DNA of 64,000 nt from Liopterus haemorrhoidalis (lineage: Eukaryota > Arthropoda > Insecta > Coleoptera > Dytiscidae), in the NCBI GenBank assembly GCA_963971575.1, contig OZ020625.1:12997646-13061645 (forward strand), read 5' to 3'. Below the pieces are notes generated by a model, which was given only the letters and a program-made list of their open reading frames with translations, did not search any database and was not told the DNA's origin. The translations under genes and the position numbers were made by a program. The stretch's first letter is position 1, and each line of letters starts with the position of its first letter. Below, piece after piece: positions 20,306 through 30,900 of this stretch.

Positions 20306-20661
20306 TATGTATATATATATGTATATACATGTATGTTTGTGTATATATATGTATATATATATTGTCTTTATATTTAGTTAGGTATATCTATTATGTAGCT
20401 TACAAATGTTTGTTGTAATAATTATTACTTTGTTATAACTTCTGTACGTGGGAATTTGCAGGAGCTTGTCTCCGTTTAATTCCCCTAACAAAATAAAAAT
20501 AAATAAAAATAAAATGTTGCATTTAATTTTTTAAAGCGTAAATTTAATAACCAGTCGGAAATGTTCTATTAAATACATTTAATTCAATGTTTGAATGTAT
20601 ACGAAATCAGAGGGCGGGGCTTATGATTTAAGCAACCAATGGAAACCATAGGCGCAATTTT

Positions 20662-21360
20662 CATATGGTAACCTGACCATATGGTTAGCAAACCAAATGG
20701 TTAACTGACCATATGGTTAGCTGATCAAGCGGTTACCTAACCATATGGTTAGCTGACTAAATTGTTACCTGACCATATGTTTAGCTGGCAAAATTGTTAA
20801 CTGACCATATGGGTTGCTGACGAAATGGTTACCTGACCATATCGTTAGCTGACCAAGTGGTTACCTAACCATATGGTTAGCTGACCAAATGGTTATTTGA
20901 CCATTTGGTTTGCTGACCAAATGGTTACCTGGCCAAATCGTTAACTGACCATGTGGTTAACAGACCAACTGGTTACCTGACCATGTCGTTGGCAGACCAA
21001 ATGGATAACTTACCATATAGTTAGCTGACCAAATGCTTACCTGACCATATGTTCAGCTGGAAAAATTGTTAACTGACCAAATGGTTAACTGACCAAGTGG
21101 TTAACTGACCAAATAGTTAGCTGACCAAATGGTTAGCTGACCAAATGGTTAACTGACCAAATGGTTAACTGACCAAGTGGTTAGCTGACCAAACGGTTAA
21201 CTGACCAAATGGTTAGCTGACCAAATGGTTACCTGACCAAATGGTTAGCTGACCAAATGGTAAGCTGACCAAATGGTTAACTGACCAAATGGTTACTTGA
21301 CCAAATGGTTAGCTGACCAAATGGTTAACTGACCAAATGGTTACCTGACCAAATGGTTAA
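20662..21360. repeat. 16-bp minisatellite (about 43 copies), unit 1
   Basis: Unit close to TGACCAAATGGTTAAC with the last bases alternating AAC, AGC and ACC. Left-hand units often carry ATATGG and many substitutions. Right-hand units are nearly uniform AAATGG. Each unit holds a near-palindrome (ACCATATGGT on the left). It stops about 10 bases before the gypsy A gag ATG. Confidence 0.92.
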
Positions 21361-21369
21361 TATGTTTAT

Positions 21370-22340
21370 ATGCAGGAAATGCAGGCCCAGCTGAAAACGT
21401 TGCAGGCTGAGTTGCGGGATATGCAGGCCCAGAAGGCAGCCAAGATAGACGCAACTGCAGGAAGCGAGACCGGTGAGTCGGCGATACGCGGCGGAGTATC
21501 CAGCTTCAGAGCGGTAGCTGACATTCTGGACCCCTTCGATCCCGATGACCGTGAGGCCAATGTCGACATCTGGTTGGCTCGCATCGACCAGCTGGGGTGT
21601 GTACACGGGTGGACCGAGTACGAGAAATACCTGTACATGCAGGCGAAGCTGAGGGGAGAAGCCAGAGCGTGGTTCAATCGGCTACTCAAGTACGACCACA
21701 CCTGCGCGGAGTGGAAGATCATGCTGAAGACGGCGTTCCCTCAACAGCATGACTTTGCGAAGATGCTGCGCGAGCTACTGGCGCGGTAAAAGGTTCCCGG
21801 GGAGAGTCTTGCTCGCTACTATCGGGCGAAGCTTGCCATGTGCGAGCGTGTGGGCATCACAGGTGAGCGACCAATCTCCTGCATCATCGACGGCCTCCCA
21901 CTTGCGATGCAGTTGAATGCTAGGGCATTCGGCTGCCAAGAGCCGAACGAGCTGTACACCGGCTTCCTGGCCATGCTGGACCGCTACGAGGAGGATGCTC
22001 CTGTCCATCGAGCTAGGGAGCGAGAGGCAGTTCCCGTGCGAAGACCAGCTGGCAGAGAGGCTGTTCCGGACCAACGGTGCATGGAACGACGAGCAGCCTA
22101 CGGCGGACGTGGGGAACGTTCGAGCCAGCGACGCGGAGGGCAGCAGTCCGAGGCAACGGCGAGGGCCAACCGGCACCCGGCGATGGACGGTTGGAGACGC
22201 TGCTACAACTGCCAAGAGGTGGGGACCCACGTGAGCCCCGAGTGTCCGAGGCCTCGCACGCAGCGGTGCCGCAAGTGTCGAGGAAGGGCATTGGGCCATG
22301 GATTGTCCTGGCCAACGTCGCGGACCACAGGTAAGCTTGG
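21370..22340 (+). pseudogene. gag: Gypsy A gag, unit 1 (stop and frameshift)
   Basis: Structural protein of gypsy A. It starts with a coiled-coil-like MQ/LQ-rich segment and a capsid-like region (WLARIDQLGCVHGWTEYEKYLYMQAKLRGEA...). An in-frame TAA lies at 21787-21789, after which the same frame continues through the rest of the capsid region. The first zinc knuckle is CYNCQEVGTHVSPEC, one residue longer than the usual CCHC spacing. The second knuckle is broken by a one-base shift near 22286, with its second half in the protease frame. Confidence 0.85.
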
Positions 22341-25080
22341 TGGATGCCGCGAAGAGCTACAAAAAGTGGATGAAGACCAGCGCCGGCGTGCCACTGAGAG
22401 CCTTCATCGACACGGGTAGTGTCCACGACCTCATCACGGAGGAATGTGCACGGCGTTTGCAGTGTACGCTGTCTGCAAATGGGCAGCAGTTACATGGATT
22501 CGGTGGAGGGATGACTTGGACCTTAGGTAAGGTCGAGCTGTCCGTCATCAGACGGTGCCGGTGTCAAGTTGCACCCGTTGGTGGTGACATGTGGATTGTC
22601 TGGAGCCGACATACTGATAGGGCAGCCAACGCTCTCGTCAGGCGAGGTGGTCCTACTTGTGCGGGACGGCACGGTGAGCCTATTGCGCGAGGAAAACTTC
22701 CTCCAAAAGCTGGCGTTGGAGGATGATGACCTGGACGAGCCATGGCAGCAGAAGTTGGAAGTACGGCTCGTCGAGGATGCCTGGCTTCTACCCAACGACG
22801 ACCAGAGCCCAGCAGTCACGGTGGATGGACTGCCTGATGGTGCGTTCCTGCTCGTCAAGGAACGGACGGTCCGGCGACACACCTCTGAACTTATCGTAAA
22901 GGGAGCACTTTTGGGGCCAGGGAACATGAAGATGAGAATCTGGAATCAGAGTCTCAGGGGCGTTATCTGGCCCACCAAACACCCGCTGGCGCGCGGCTTT
23001 GTTATTTTTCCAGATAAAGACCCGGAACCGGTGAACTCGGTGAGTATCATTAATAATAAATTAAGCTTTGCAGATGTCAAGGTGGGTGATATCGCTGAAA
23101 GTGAAAGGAGCGAATTGGAAGCGCTCTTGTCACGGTTGCAAAATTGCTTCTCGAGTGGGGATGAAGATTTGAGTGGGGGTAGTACAGCGAATGCTGAAGG
23201 GTATTCCCAGTGACCAGGTGCTGGCTTACATGGACGACCTGCTGATACCCTCCGAGAGCATAGCTGGCGGGCTCCGTCAGTTGGAGGAGGTGCTACAATC
23301 GGTGGCAAGAGCCGGATTGAAATTAAACTTAGCTAAATGCTCTTTCTTACAAAACAAGGTAACATATCTGGGCCACGACATAAGCGGCGGCGGTATCCGA
23401 CCTGGAGAGCGCAAAATCACGGCGGTAAGCGACTTTCCTGTACCCAAAAATGTACATGGCGTAAGACATTTCTTAGGCTTAACGAGTTATTTCAGGAAAT
23501 TCATACCGAACTTTGCTGTTGTAGCTAAACCATTAACTGAACTGACCAAGAAGCAGACTACGTGGCAGTGGGGCGACAGCCAAGCCGAGACGTTCGCAAA
23601 GCTGAAGCAGCTGCTGGTGGAACGACCGGTGTTGGCACTGTACCATAGTCATGCAGAGACGGAGATACATACAGACGCCTGTCCGAGCGGCTTGGGTGGA
23701 ATCCTATTGCAGAAACAAAACGACGGATCCTTGCGGCCGGTGCTCTACTTCAGCAGGGTAACCACACCAGCCGAACAGAAGTACCATAGCTTTGAGTTAG
23801 AGACGTTGGCGCTCGTGGAAACGGTAAAACGTTTCCGGGTATATCTGGTGGGTATACATTTTAAGGCTATCACCGATTGTAGTTCTGTGCGAGCTACCAT
23901 GCTTAAACGAGACCTGGTACCCCGCATCGCACGTTGGTGGATGACTCTACAAGAGTACGACATGGAAGTAGAGTACAGGCCGGGAGACAGGATGCAGCAT
24001 GTTGACGCGCTGAGCCGTAACCCCGTCTCAGTGAACCTGGTACAGATCCACGATGATGATTGGTTTCTGACAGTTCAGCTGCAGGACGAGAAGGCGCACT
24101 CGATTGTAGAGGCGCTGCAGGCAGGTACAGCTGACAAAGGTATTGTTAACGACTTTAAATTACAGGACGGGCGGTTGTACCGCAAGACGCTGCTGGGTGA
24201 TCGACTGTATGTCTCGGCGATGGCAAGATTCAGTCTACTACGAAAACATCATGATGATGTTGGTCACCCCGGCGTTGAGCGTTGCTTAAAATTAATAAAG
24301 GAAACTTACTGGTTTCCCAAAATGGGGCGTTTCACAAAGAAATACGTCCAAGCGTGCATGAACTGTGCGTTCAGCAAAGGGAGTTATGGCAGAGCGGAGG
24401 GTCTGCTACACCCCATTGAGAAGAAGGCAATCCCCTTCGACACGGTGCACGTCGACCATCTGGGACCTTTTGCACGAAGTGTACGCGGGTACTCTTACGT
24501 ACTCATGGTGGTGGACGCGTTCACCAAATACACCCTCGCAAGCGCAACGCGCACTCTGAAGTCTACAGAGGTGATTACTATACTTAAAGAGATTTTCAGC
24601 GAGTTCGGATATCCGAAGCGTGTGATCTCCGACAGAGGGTTGGCGTTTACCAGTAAAGTATTTACTGAGTTCTTAGCCAAGCACGGCGTGCGGCACGTAT
24701 GTAATGCCATTGCGACCCCAAGGGCGAACGGACAAGTCGAAAGACAGAACCGTACTATAGTGGAAGCGATCGGCGCAATGACTGCAGATGAGTCCCGGTG
24801 GGACGAGACACTGCCCGACATTGTGTGGGGTATGAATAACTGTGTAAACAAGAGTACGGGGTACTCGCCTGTTGAGCTGATGTTTACACGAAAGAGTGGT
24901 GCCATTGCGGAACTCTCTGACGGTGTCCAGAGCGCAAATGCCCCGGCGGAGGCTGAGTTCCATGAACCACGGCGAGAGGTTACACGGCGTCGCCGGCGAG
25001 CGGCTGAGAAGCTGAATAAAGTCAGCGAGACTATGAGAGCTTGTTTTAATAAAAGACGAAAAACGGCGACCTGCTACAAC
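22341..25080 (+). pseudogene. pol: Gypsy A protease and pol, 5-prime part, unit 1
   Basis: Protease has AFIDTGS near 22396 with the DTG active site. A second one-base shift near 22548 moves the frame before GADILIGQP. Pol then runs to 23171. There 455 bp present in unit 0 (191-645) are replaced by the six bases AGTGGG, removing RT motifs up to and including STLDLAQGYHQV and shifting the frame. YMDDLL, RNase H (with the 15 residues missing in unit 0) and integrase remain open from about 23178 to 25080, where gypsy B interrupts the C-terminal region. Confidence 0.9.
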
Positions 25081-25278
25081 TGTTGCGGAAGGGGCCCTCG
25101 GAAGAGGTCCTTAGGTCCCAACCTCACACTGACCACGAACTAGCTCAGGAGCGGGGTCGTTCGGCCTATACTCGGCTTGAAGAGCCGCGACGTAACTAAA
25201 GCGTCTCTGAAAATGAAAGTAGTGATGGGAGATGATGATGATGATTTTCATAAATGAAAGAGCGAATAAAGTTAATTA

Positions 25279-25284
25279 TTTATT
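25279..25284 (-). terminator. Candidate polyadenylation signal in the gypsy B LTR
   Basis: AATAAA on the minus strand, about 155 bases after the stop of the LTR open frame and about 200 bases before the LTR end, a suitable place for 3-prime processing of the retroviral-type transcript. It recurs in all four LTR copies. Confidence 0.45.
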
Positions 25285-25438
25285 AACAACAGGAAATTTA
25301 CAAGACATTTACGATCACAGTTAAACAGACGGAAATAAAACAAATACAAGAATTGAACAAACATAATGAGACACAACAATGGAAAATATCAGACAAGACA
25401 ACAATACAAATATATATATATGGTTTACGCTGGGGCTT

Positions 25439-26242
25439 TCAGAAGTCCAGATGTCTCCTCGTGAAGCGAGGAGGAATCTCGGGGTGTGGACTCTGAAGCG
25501 GACAGGAAGAAGAGGAATGTGTTAGGAGAGGTTTATAAATTGGGGGAGATGGCCACGCTGTCGTCGGTGTGGCGATAGTGCGCGTCGGAGACGAGAGCGG
25601 AGTATTTGTGATAGTCTCTCCCAATAATAGAATGAGCTGACGGCGCAGATCTTGTAGGGTCTTCTCAGTCGGCGAGTACGTGTTTGTTTTGGTGTAGTGA
25701 AACGCTAATGGAGAATAGGGCGGTGTAGCGTGCGAGTTTCTAGGTTGTTCCTGTCCTTCTGTTGATTTTCCGGGAGTTGGGGGCGGTGAAAATATAGAGG
25801 GGCGGCGTGATGTTGAGGGGGTTGACGGTGGCGTATCGGGACCGAAAAGCTCAGTGAAACGAGCCCGAATACGGCTTTTGCGAGTGGGGGCGGCAGCAGT
25901 CAACGGTCCTGGGGGCGGTCGGCTGATGTCGGCGATGGTCTTACGAGCAGCGCGTCGTGAGACTGTGTCACGCGTGTGACTTTTGTTGCTGGGGGCGGCT
26001 GAGGGGCGGCGGACTTCAGGAAGTGCCGTCAGCGGCTCTGGTGGTGGTGTTGGTTGCTTCGGGGTCGGCGGCGGCGCGAAGAGACGTGCCCTGGGGTCGT
26101 TGGTACGATACAGATGGAGTTGTACAGACCGGGGGACGGCGGCGTACGGTGTTGAAGTTTCCACCAGTCGGAGGCGGTGTCCGTAAGTGGCTCTCGCAAC
26201 GTACCGTGCGTAGGCTTTCTTGCCCCGTTTACGCGCCAGTGT
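25439..26242 (-). other. Proline-rich open frame inside the gypsy B LTR (no ATG)
   Basis: About 267 codons open between TGA at 26245-26243 and TGA at 25439-25441, with no ATG anywhere. A GTG at 26164 is the only start-like codon near the front. The predicted product begins basic (RKRGKKAYARY...), then is rich in Pro, Thr, Ser and Arg (APPPTPKQPTPPPEP, TPPSTPSTSRRPS), with one hydrophobic helix-like stretch (LRRQLILLLG). No family is recognised. Lack of ATG suggests a spliced exon, unusual initiation or chance in GC-rich DNA. The same frame is intact in all four LTRs, but they are too similar for that to show selection. Confidence 0.4.
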
Positions 26243-26396
26243 TCAGCCGTGATGTTACTAGGCGGCGGCGGCGATGTTCGGGGGCGGCGGAATGTAAGCG
26301 CGCGATTAGTGGCGGTACGTGGTGAATGATACGCACCGGTTGCACGCAGAGCAACGAGCGTGGGTTCCGCGATGGTGGGATGGTTGAAAACCACCG

Positions 26397-27191
26397 GCGA
26401 AACACACAGCAGAAAGCGTGTGTTTCGCGATGCCGGCGCGGTTGAAAACCACCGACGAAACACACCGCAGAAAGCGTGGGTTTCGTGGTGACGCGACGGT
26501 TGAGAACCACTGACGAAACACACAGCAGAAAGCGTATGTTTCGCAATGGAACTGATGCGGGGGTTGAGAACCACTGACGAAACGCACAACAGAAAGCGTG
26601 GGTTTCGCAGTGGAACTGACGGGATGGTTAAAAACCACCGGCGAAACACACAGCAGAAAGCGTATGTTTCGCGATGCCGGCGCGGTTGAAAACCACCGAC
26701 GAAACACACCGCAGAAAGCGTGGGTTTCGTGGTGACGCGACGGTTGAGAACCACTGACGAAACACACAGCAGAAAGCGTATGTTTCGCAATGGAACTGAT
26801 GCGGGGGTTGAGAACCACTGACGAAACGCACAACAGAAAGCGTGGGTTTCGCAGTGGAACTGACGGGATGGTTAAAAACCACCGGCGAAACACACAGCAG
26901 AAAGCGTATGTTTCGCGATGCCGGCGCGGTTGAAAACCACCGACGAAACACACCGCAGAAAGCGTGGGTTTCGTGGTGACGCGACGGTTGAGAACCACTG
27001 ACGAAACACACAGCAGAAAGCGTGGGTTTCGCAGTGGAACTGACGGGAAGGTTGAGAACCACTGACGAAACGCACAACAGAAAGCGTGGGTTTCGCAGTG
27101 GAACTGACGGCTGAAAACCACCGCAGAAAGCGTGATTTCAGTGCGAAGTTATGATTGAAAAACACACAACAGAAAGCGTGTGTTTTTCAAT
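26397..27191 (-). repeat. Hairpin array in the gypsy B LTR (14 units of about 61 bp)
   Basis: Fourteen inverted repeats each enclose the loop core CAGAAAGCGT (plus strand), grouped into 244-bp blocks of four. The first is a perfect 11-bp stem (GCGAAACACAC, 26397-26407, with 26418-26428). The last is a perfect 14-bp stem (ATTGAAAAACACAC, 27154-27167, with 27178-27191). The penultimate uses CTGAAA/TTTCAG. Central units have one internal mismatch. All reading frames are open only because 61 is not a multiple of three. Confidence 0.85.
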
Positions 27192-27304
27192 AAAGCGAAC
27201 TTAATATTTTGGATTTGTTTTTAACGGAGATATATTTATTTCGTAGAGTGAATTTTGATGGTCGAAGGCTGAATTTGAACTGTGTATAATTGTAAAAATG
27301 ACCC

Positions 27305-27314
27305 TTTTTTTATA
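27305..27314 (-). promoter_or_regulatory. Candidate TATA box of the gypsy B LTR
   Basis: TATAAAAAAA on the minus strand, about 230 bases into the LTR and about 115 bases before the hairpin array. Position fits an LTR promoter. There is no further support. Confidence 0.35.
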
Positions 27315-27545
27315 TGATTTTTGGTGACGGAATGTGGTTTATGACTCTAGGGTTGTTTGTGATTGGTTGGGATTGATTAAAAACTAAGAATATTGATAAA
27401 TATTATTGTATCGCGAATTATTTAGATTCGCGGTTATCAAGAAATTGCTGAAATCTCACGGAACCTAGCGGTGTACAATATAACAGGTAAAACTCGAGAG
27501 TGACGCGTGAAGTGACTTATAACGGCGAGGCTTGCTACGGCAACA

Positions 27546-27557
27546 AGTCCCTCCCCA
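27546..27557 (-). other. Gypsy B polypurine tract, unit 1
   Basis: On the minus strand GGGGAGGGACT directly abuts the 3-prime LTR start at 27545, the expected primer for second-strand DNA synthesis. The copy in unit 2 is at 49796-49807. Bases 27558-27946 between it and pol are noncoding, with no recognised feature. Confidence 0.75.
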
Positions 27558-27946
27558 GTGAGATTTCGCAATTTTTGATAACCGTAATCATTGCGATAAG
27601 GTCAGCATACCTTTTCACAATATAACATATCAAAACATGCTACTGGAAAGATGAAATAGTGTGTACGGATGTGAGTGTGACATTGATATATAAGATTTGA
27701 GATTGTGTGCGAGTGATTGTGTGACAAAAGACATGAAATATGAGTATACACACAACACAAACGTTTTAAGTTGGTGGTCGTGGAAAAAGTTTAGTCCACT
27801 TCCACAAAAATTTAAAATTGTCTCGGGAGAGTGTTTTTACTGGTGTTTTTGCACTAATGTTTTTAGGGGCTCACTATTTAAGTGTCTGTGCGCTGTACTC
27901 ACATGGGGGATCGTCACTGGTGTGTCCATGTGGTGAGTGGGGGGGG

Positions 27947-30900
27947 TTAGGCACGAGTTGAGGGTCCTGGCGTTGGAGATGGGGCGTCTGGCTCATCATC
28001 GTCAGGGGGGTCTTCCTCGATGGTGTCGATGGGTGATCGGGGCTGGTCCTCTGGAGAGCGGGGGCGTGGGGCTGGTTTGACATCATACGCTGGAACACGG
28101 ACGGGCGTTCCATTTCTGTCTACCGTATATACGCGCCCTGAGTGGAGCTCTCGGATATTATAAGGCCCTAGCCATTTGGGATGGAATCCGGCGTGAAGTT
28201 GCCGTTTCGCATCGGACTGCGGGTGAGCTCGGATCATCACCGGCTCTCCGACATCGTGGGGTTCTTGCGCTTCGCCACCGGCGTAGCGTGTCTGGTAGCG
28301 GAGGGTTTGCTGACGGATGCTTTCCAGTCGTTCCTCGCGCTCTTCCTGGTGATCGATTTGGTGATCGGGCACGCGTAGGTCACGGTCTCCTGGCAGTGGA
28401 AGTTCGTAGCCTAGCAGTGCCATACTTGGCGAGCAGCCTGTTGCTGCGTTGCGACGTGTACGTAAGTCGCGCAGTACGGCGGGTAAGTGTAATGCCCACT
28501 TCGTGTGTGGCTGTCCTTGCATTCGCATTCTCAATCCTTTCTTTATCTCCTGATTGCGGCGCTCGACCGGATTTGCGCGCGGGTGGTATACGCCCGTGTA
28601 GTGGGCTGTAGCACCCCATCTGCGGCAAGCCCGTTTCCAACGGAAACTTGTGAATTGCGGTCCGTTATCCGACAAAATGACTTTCGGATAACCGAACCGG
28701 TCAAATACATTCTCTTCTAATAATTTTATTAATATGTGGGCTCGAGGTTCTCCCGTCGGGAAGGCTTCTACCCATTTGGAAAAGGTATCAGTGACCACCA
28801 GGATATTCGTTCTTCCTGAGGCGGACTTGGGGTATGGACCCATCAAGTCGACTGATACAGTGTGCCACGGCGCGATTGGCGCTCGTGGTTTGAGCGGGGC
28901 GGCCGTTCTTGCCGCGCCCGGTTTGTTAGCCGCACAGGTTAGGCAGCGTTGCACGTGCTGTTTGACGTGTGTTTTTAAGTCCGGCCATAAATAACGCTGA
29001 CTTATGGCGCGCAGTGTCTCATCTCGGCCTGGGTGACCGGCCTCGTCGTGATGAACACTTAGGACTCTCGCTCGCATGCCGTCCGGCACGAAAAGCGGGT
29101 TATCTGACCCTGGGGGTGCGATGAACCACAGACATCCGTTCCTCTCTAATAGAGCTTCATGGAAGGCGGCGTTATCTGGTGTAGGCGGTTCTCGAAGCTT
29201 CTCCAAGCACTCTTGAGTCTGCTCGTCCTGCTGCTGACTCGCTTGAATTTGTTCGGGTAGCGGCGTCTCATCTAGCAACGCATAGATGTGACCACGCGTT
29301 GGCGGTAACGCGCGCGACATATCGTCCTCGGGTGCGCTTTCACCACTGTCCGGCTGGCGTGACAGGGCGTCAGCTAATTCATTGTCTTTGCCTGGACAAT
29401 GTTGAATTGCAAAGTCAAATTCTTTTAACAGTAGCGCCCATCGCAAGAGCTTGGCTTTCGTGTCTTTGAACTTGCGTAGCCATGTCAGCGCTGTTGAGTC
29501 CGTAATTACCGTGAAGTGTCGCCCTTCTAAGAGCGGCCGGTACTTCTTGACGGCCCAAACAAGTGCTAGGCATTCTTGTTCGTTCACATGGTATTGCCGT
29601 TCTGTCGGGTTTAGGCGAACGCTGGCGTAACTTATGATGCGGCGCTTGTCTCCTTCCTGCTGGAAAAGTACAGCACCGAGACCGTGTCCGCTCGCATCTG
29701 TCTGCAGCGTGTAAGGTAGTTCCGCTAAAGGCCTGTGCAATCGCAGCGGTTTTTGGAACGCGGCTTTGATGTCGCGCATCGCGCTTTCCGCTTCGGGTGT
29801 CCACTTAAAAACCTTCTTGGTAGACAGGAGGCCGGTGAGTGGTGCGCTGAGTGTCGCAAAGCTTCCGACATAGTCCCTGACCCAGTTGCACAGGCCTAGG
29901 AATTGCCGGAGTTCCTTGCGGGTTCTTGGTGTTTTACACTCCGAGACTTGCGTTAGGTGTTTTTGCAGCGGTCGTGTTGAGTCCTCTGAGATAATGTGGC
30001 CGAGATACGTGATGTTGTCCTTCCCGAACTCACACTTCTCAGGTGCCAGACGTAAGCCGTGCTCTTGTAGCCTCTCAAACACGAGTGCAAGATGTCGCAA
30101 ATGCTCTTCGTGATTCTTTGAGTAGATGATGATGTCATCTAGATATACTTTTGTATATTTGTGTACGCTTCCAGCTAACACTTCCTGAGTCATCAGTCTC
30201 TGGAACGTACATGGGCTGTTTTTTAAACCAAATGGCATAACATTAAATTCGTAGTGCCCGCCATCGGGTGTGGAGAATGCCGTGATTGCTTTTGAGTCTG
30301 GACACATCGGGATCTGCCAGTATCCCGATTTGAGATCCAGACTCGAGAACACACGCGCCTCCCCAAGATCGCGCAGTGTGTCCTGTATGATCGGCATGGG
30401 TGAAGGCTCGCTGACGGTAGCCTCGTTTACTTTCCGATAGTCTATGCAAAACCGCGGTGAACCGTCCTTCTTGCCGACGATTACCACTGGGCTTGCATAA
30501 GGAGAAGTCGAGGGCGTGATGATGCCAGCTTCTAGCATTTCTTCTACTTGCTCATGGATAAGCTGTCTTTTTGTATCGCTCACCCTGTACGGTGCGGTCC
30601 GGATCGGGTGATCGTGTTTAAGTCTGATCCTATGTTTGATGGTTCTAGTGCCTGGGATATGGCGGCGGCTATCCGTAACCTCCGGAAATCGTTGAAACAA
30701 TTCCTCGAACTGTTGAGCCAGATCCGACGGGAAGCCGTGGTCTAATTTCTCTATGTCCGTTGCTGGAATTGGATCGCTGGTGGTGGCTGCCATATCTGAT
30801 GTAACCCAGAACGCAGTGTATCTCTGGTCCGTGCCGAAGTGCATGCATCGTCTTGCGACATCTAGGGTCGCTTGCTGCTCGGTTAGCCACGGATACCCGA

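Larger units (their letters stand above)
18394..20511 (+). mobile_element. Internally deleted LINE (CR1/Jockey group), unit 1
   Basis: Flanked by AAATGTT (18387-18393 and 20512-20518) and ending in an A-rich AAATAAAAATAAAT tail, as expected for target-primed insertion. It contains a 5-prime UTR, a broken ORF1, the start of ORF2 (endonuclease) and then jumps through a TATATG microsatellite (about 20299-20360) into the 3-prime UTR. Reverse transcriptase is missing. It interrupts the Helentron-derived repeat, so it is younger than that repeat. Confidence 0.8.
17110..20661 (+). repeat. Helentron-derived interspersed repeat, unit 1 (split by two insertions)
   Basis: Three pieces (17110-17716, 18294-18393, 20512-20661) are collinear with the Helentron left arm (about 3470-4337), including the terminal hairpin, GTCT tract and tRNA-like module. 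They are separated by a TIR element and a LINE. Similarity stops where the 16-bp minisatellite begins, and no copy of the Helentron 3-prime end follows. It is thus a truncated Helentron-family copy or a non-autonomous derivative (HINE-like). Confidence 0.7.
25081..27545 (-). repeat. Gypsy B 3-prime LTR, unit 1
   Basis: Unusually long LTR. In minus-strand order: 5-prime end at 27545, a TATA-like box (27314-27305), the hairpin array (27191-26397), an ATG-less open frame (26242-25439) and an AATAAA signal (25284-25279). If transcription starts just after the TATA box, most of the LTR would be transcribed and present at both RNA ends. Confidence 0.93.

Noticed and set aside
20662..21360. Regular short repeats resembling a CRISPR array
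   Set aside because: Head-to-tail 16-bp units without spacers, in a eukaryotic transposon setting and with no cas genes.
22013..22548. Several minus-strand frames opposite gypsy A gag and protease
   Set aside because: Shadows of GC-rich coding sequence. The plus strand carries recognisable zinc knuckles and DTGS.
26029..27165. Several overlapping long minus-strand open frames with FCCVFRRWF-like repeats
   Set aside because: They are translations of the 61-bp hairpin array in all frames. The period is not a multiple of three, there is no consistent frame, and the content is explained by the repeats.
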